Source: a virus. From it: DNA of 21,882 nucleotides. Position numbers and translations under genes: made by a program. Below, piece after piece: positions 21,542 through 21,882 of the stretch. The stretch's first letter is position 1, and each line of letters begins with the position of its first letter. The DNA is taken from IMG/VR virus record IMGVR_UViG_3300027770_000278, positions 1 to 21,882 of that record; one strand, 5' to 3'. The notes under the pieces were generated by a model. The model did not search any database. It was not told the DNA's origin and worked only from the letters and a program-made list of their open reading frames with translations.

Positions 21542-21882
21542 TCAACCGATAATTTCGTCCCCAAAGACCCGAGCTTTCCCAGAGATCGTTGCGTTCCCAG
21601 AGACCACTGCGTCCCCATAGACCACTGCGTCCCCATAGACCTCAGCGTCCCCATAGACCACTGCGTCCCCATAGACCTGAGCGTACCCAGAGACCTGAGC
21701 GTTCCCAGAGACCATTACGTTCCCAGAGACCTGAGCGTCCCCATAGACCTCAGCGTTCCCAGAGACCACTGCGTTCCCAGAGACCCGAGATCTCCCATAG
21801 ACCACTGCGTTCCCAGAGACCACTGCGTTCCCAGAGACCCGAGAGTTCCCAGAGACCATTGCGTTCTCAAAGACCCGAGCGT
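21542..21882 (-). CDS. Second left-handed beta-helix protein, N-terminus cut by window edge
   Basis: The frame is open from the right edge to a TGA at 21542. The visible 113 residues are almost entirely hexapeptide turns (VSGNAV, VYGDAE, VYGRSR, VSGNVM) ending in VFGDEIIG, parallel to the VSGNEIIN end of the gene at 18834..19211. The true start is outside the window. Repeat DNA is closely similar between the two genes, so they are probably paralogues. It lies upstream of the zincin-vWA gene on the same strand; nothing here shows a catalytic residue. Confidence 0.83.
   Translation of the reverse strand, partial: ARVFENAMVSGNSRVSGNAVVSGNAVVYGRSRVSGNAVVSGNAEVYGDAQVSGNVMVSGNAQVSGYAQVYGDAVVYGDAEVYGDAVVYGDAVVSGNATISGKARVFGDEIIG
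21551..21882 (-). repeat. 18-base coding repeats of the partial beta-helix gene
   Basis: At least eighteen degenerate 18-base units continue to the window edge and match those at 18846..19085 closely. Confidence 0.85.

Overview
This window looks like part of a large T4-like (contractile-tail) bacteriophage genome. It is AT-rich, almost fully coding, and no stretch over about 300 bases lacks a gene or RNA. It splits into a virion half (1..10206) and an early/metabolic half (10203..21882).

Virion half. Two divergent blocks start from a 26-base gap at 5483..5508. On the minus strand, reading right to left: head-completion protein gp4, a gp54/gp48-like tube-baseplate junction protein, wedge protein gp53, hub protein gp27, spike protein gp5, and an unidentified gene that runs off the left edge. 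On the plus strand: tail tube gp19, hub protein gp26, a 49-residue gp51-like protein, and a 1076-residue protein with a coiled coil, a Gly/Ala-rich hydrophobic core, a GH19 lysozyme/chitinase domain and an M15 peptidase domain. gp5 has no lysozyme insert, so cell-wall cutting seems to have moved to the large protein. An exact T4 late-promoter word (TATAAATA) precedes gp19.

Early half. All genes are on the minus strand, in short units. Six promoters share one plan: TTG[AC][CT]A-like -35, exactly 17 bases, then TATAAT preceded by [AC]GG. In five of them the start codon lies only 6-8 bases after TATAAT, so the transcripts should be leaderless or nearly so. Other genes, usually internal to operons, have good Shine-Dalgarno sequences.

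Units from right to left: (i) a left-handed beta-helix (hexapeptide) gene, partial at the right edge; (ii) a 739-residue zincin plus von Willebrand A protein; (iii) a second beta-helix gene; (iv) a 75-residue protein; (v) a 24-residue membrane microprotein, a 65-residue protein, ATP-dependent DNA ligase, tRNA-Pro, a Cys-rich exported peptide, an unusual class-II tRNA with anticodon UGU, a cREC-like protein, dCMP deaminase and a secreted Ig/BACON-like protein, closed by a strong hairpin; (vi) a small membrane protein, a DUF3310-like protein, a DUF2693-like protein and an exported repeat protein; (vii) a TET/JBP-type dioxygenase and a GT-B glycosyltransferase.

The TET/JBP-GT pair is the most striking system: it predicts that this phage hydroxylates and then glycosylates bases in its own DNA, probably against host nucleases. 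dCMP deaminase and ligase support DNA synthesis. Host: the secreted protein at 14371..15390 recalls repeat proteins common in Acidobacteria, so an acidobacterial host is a reasonable but unproven guess.
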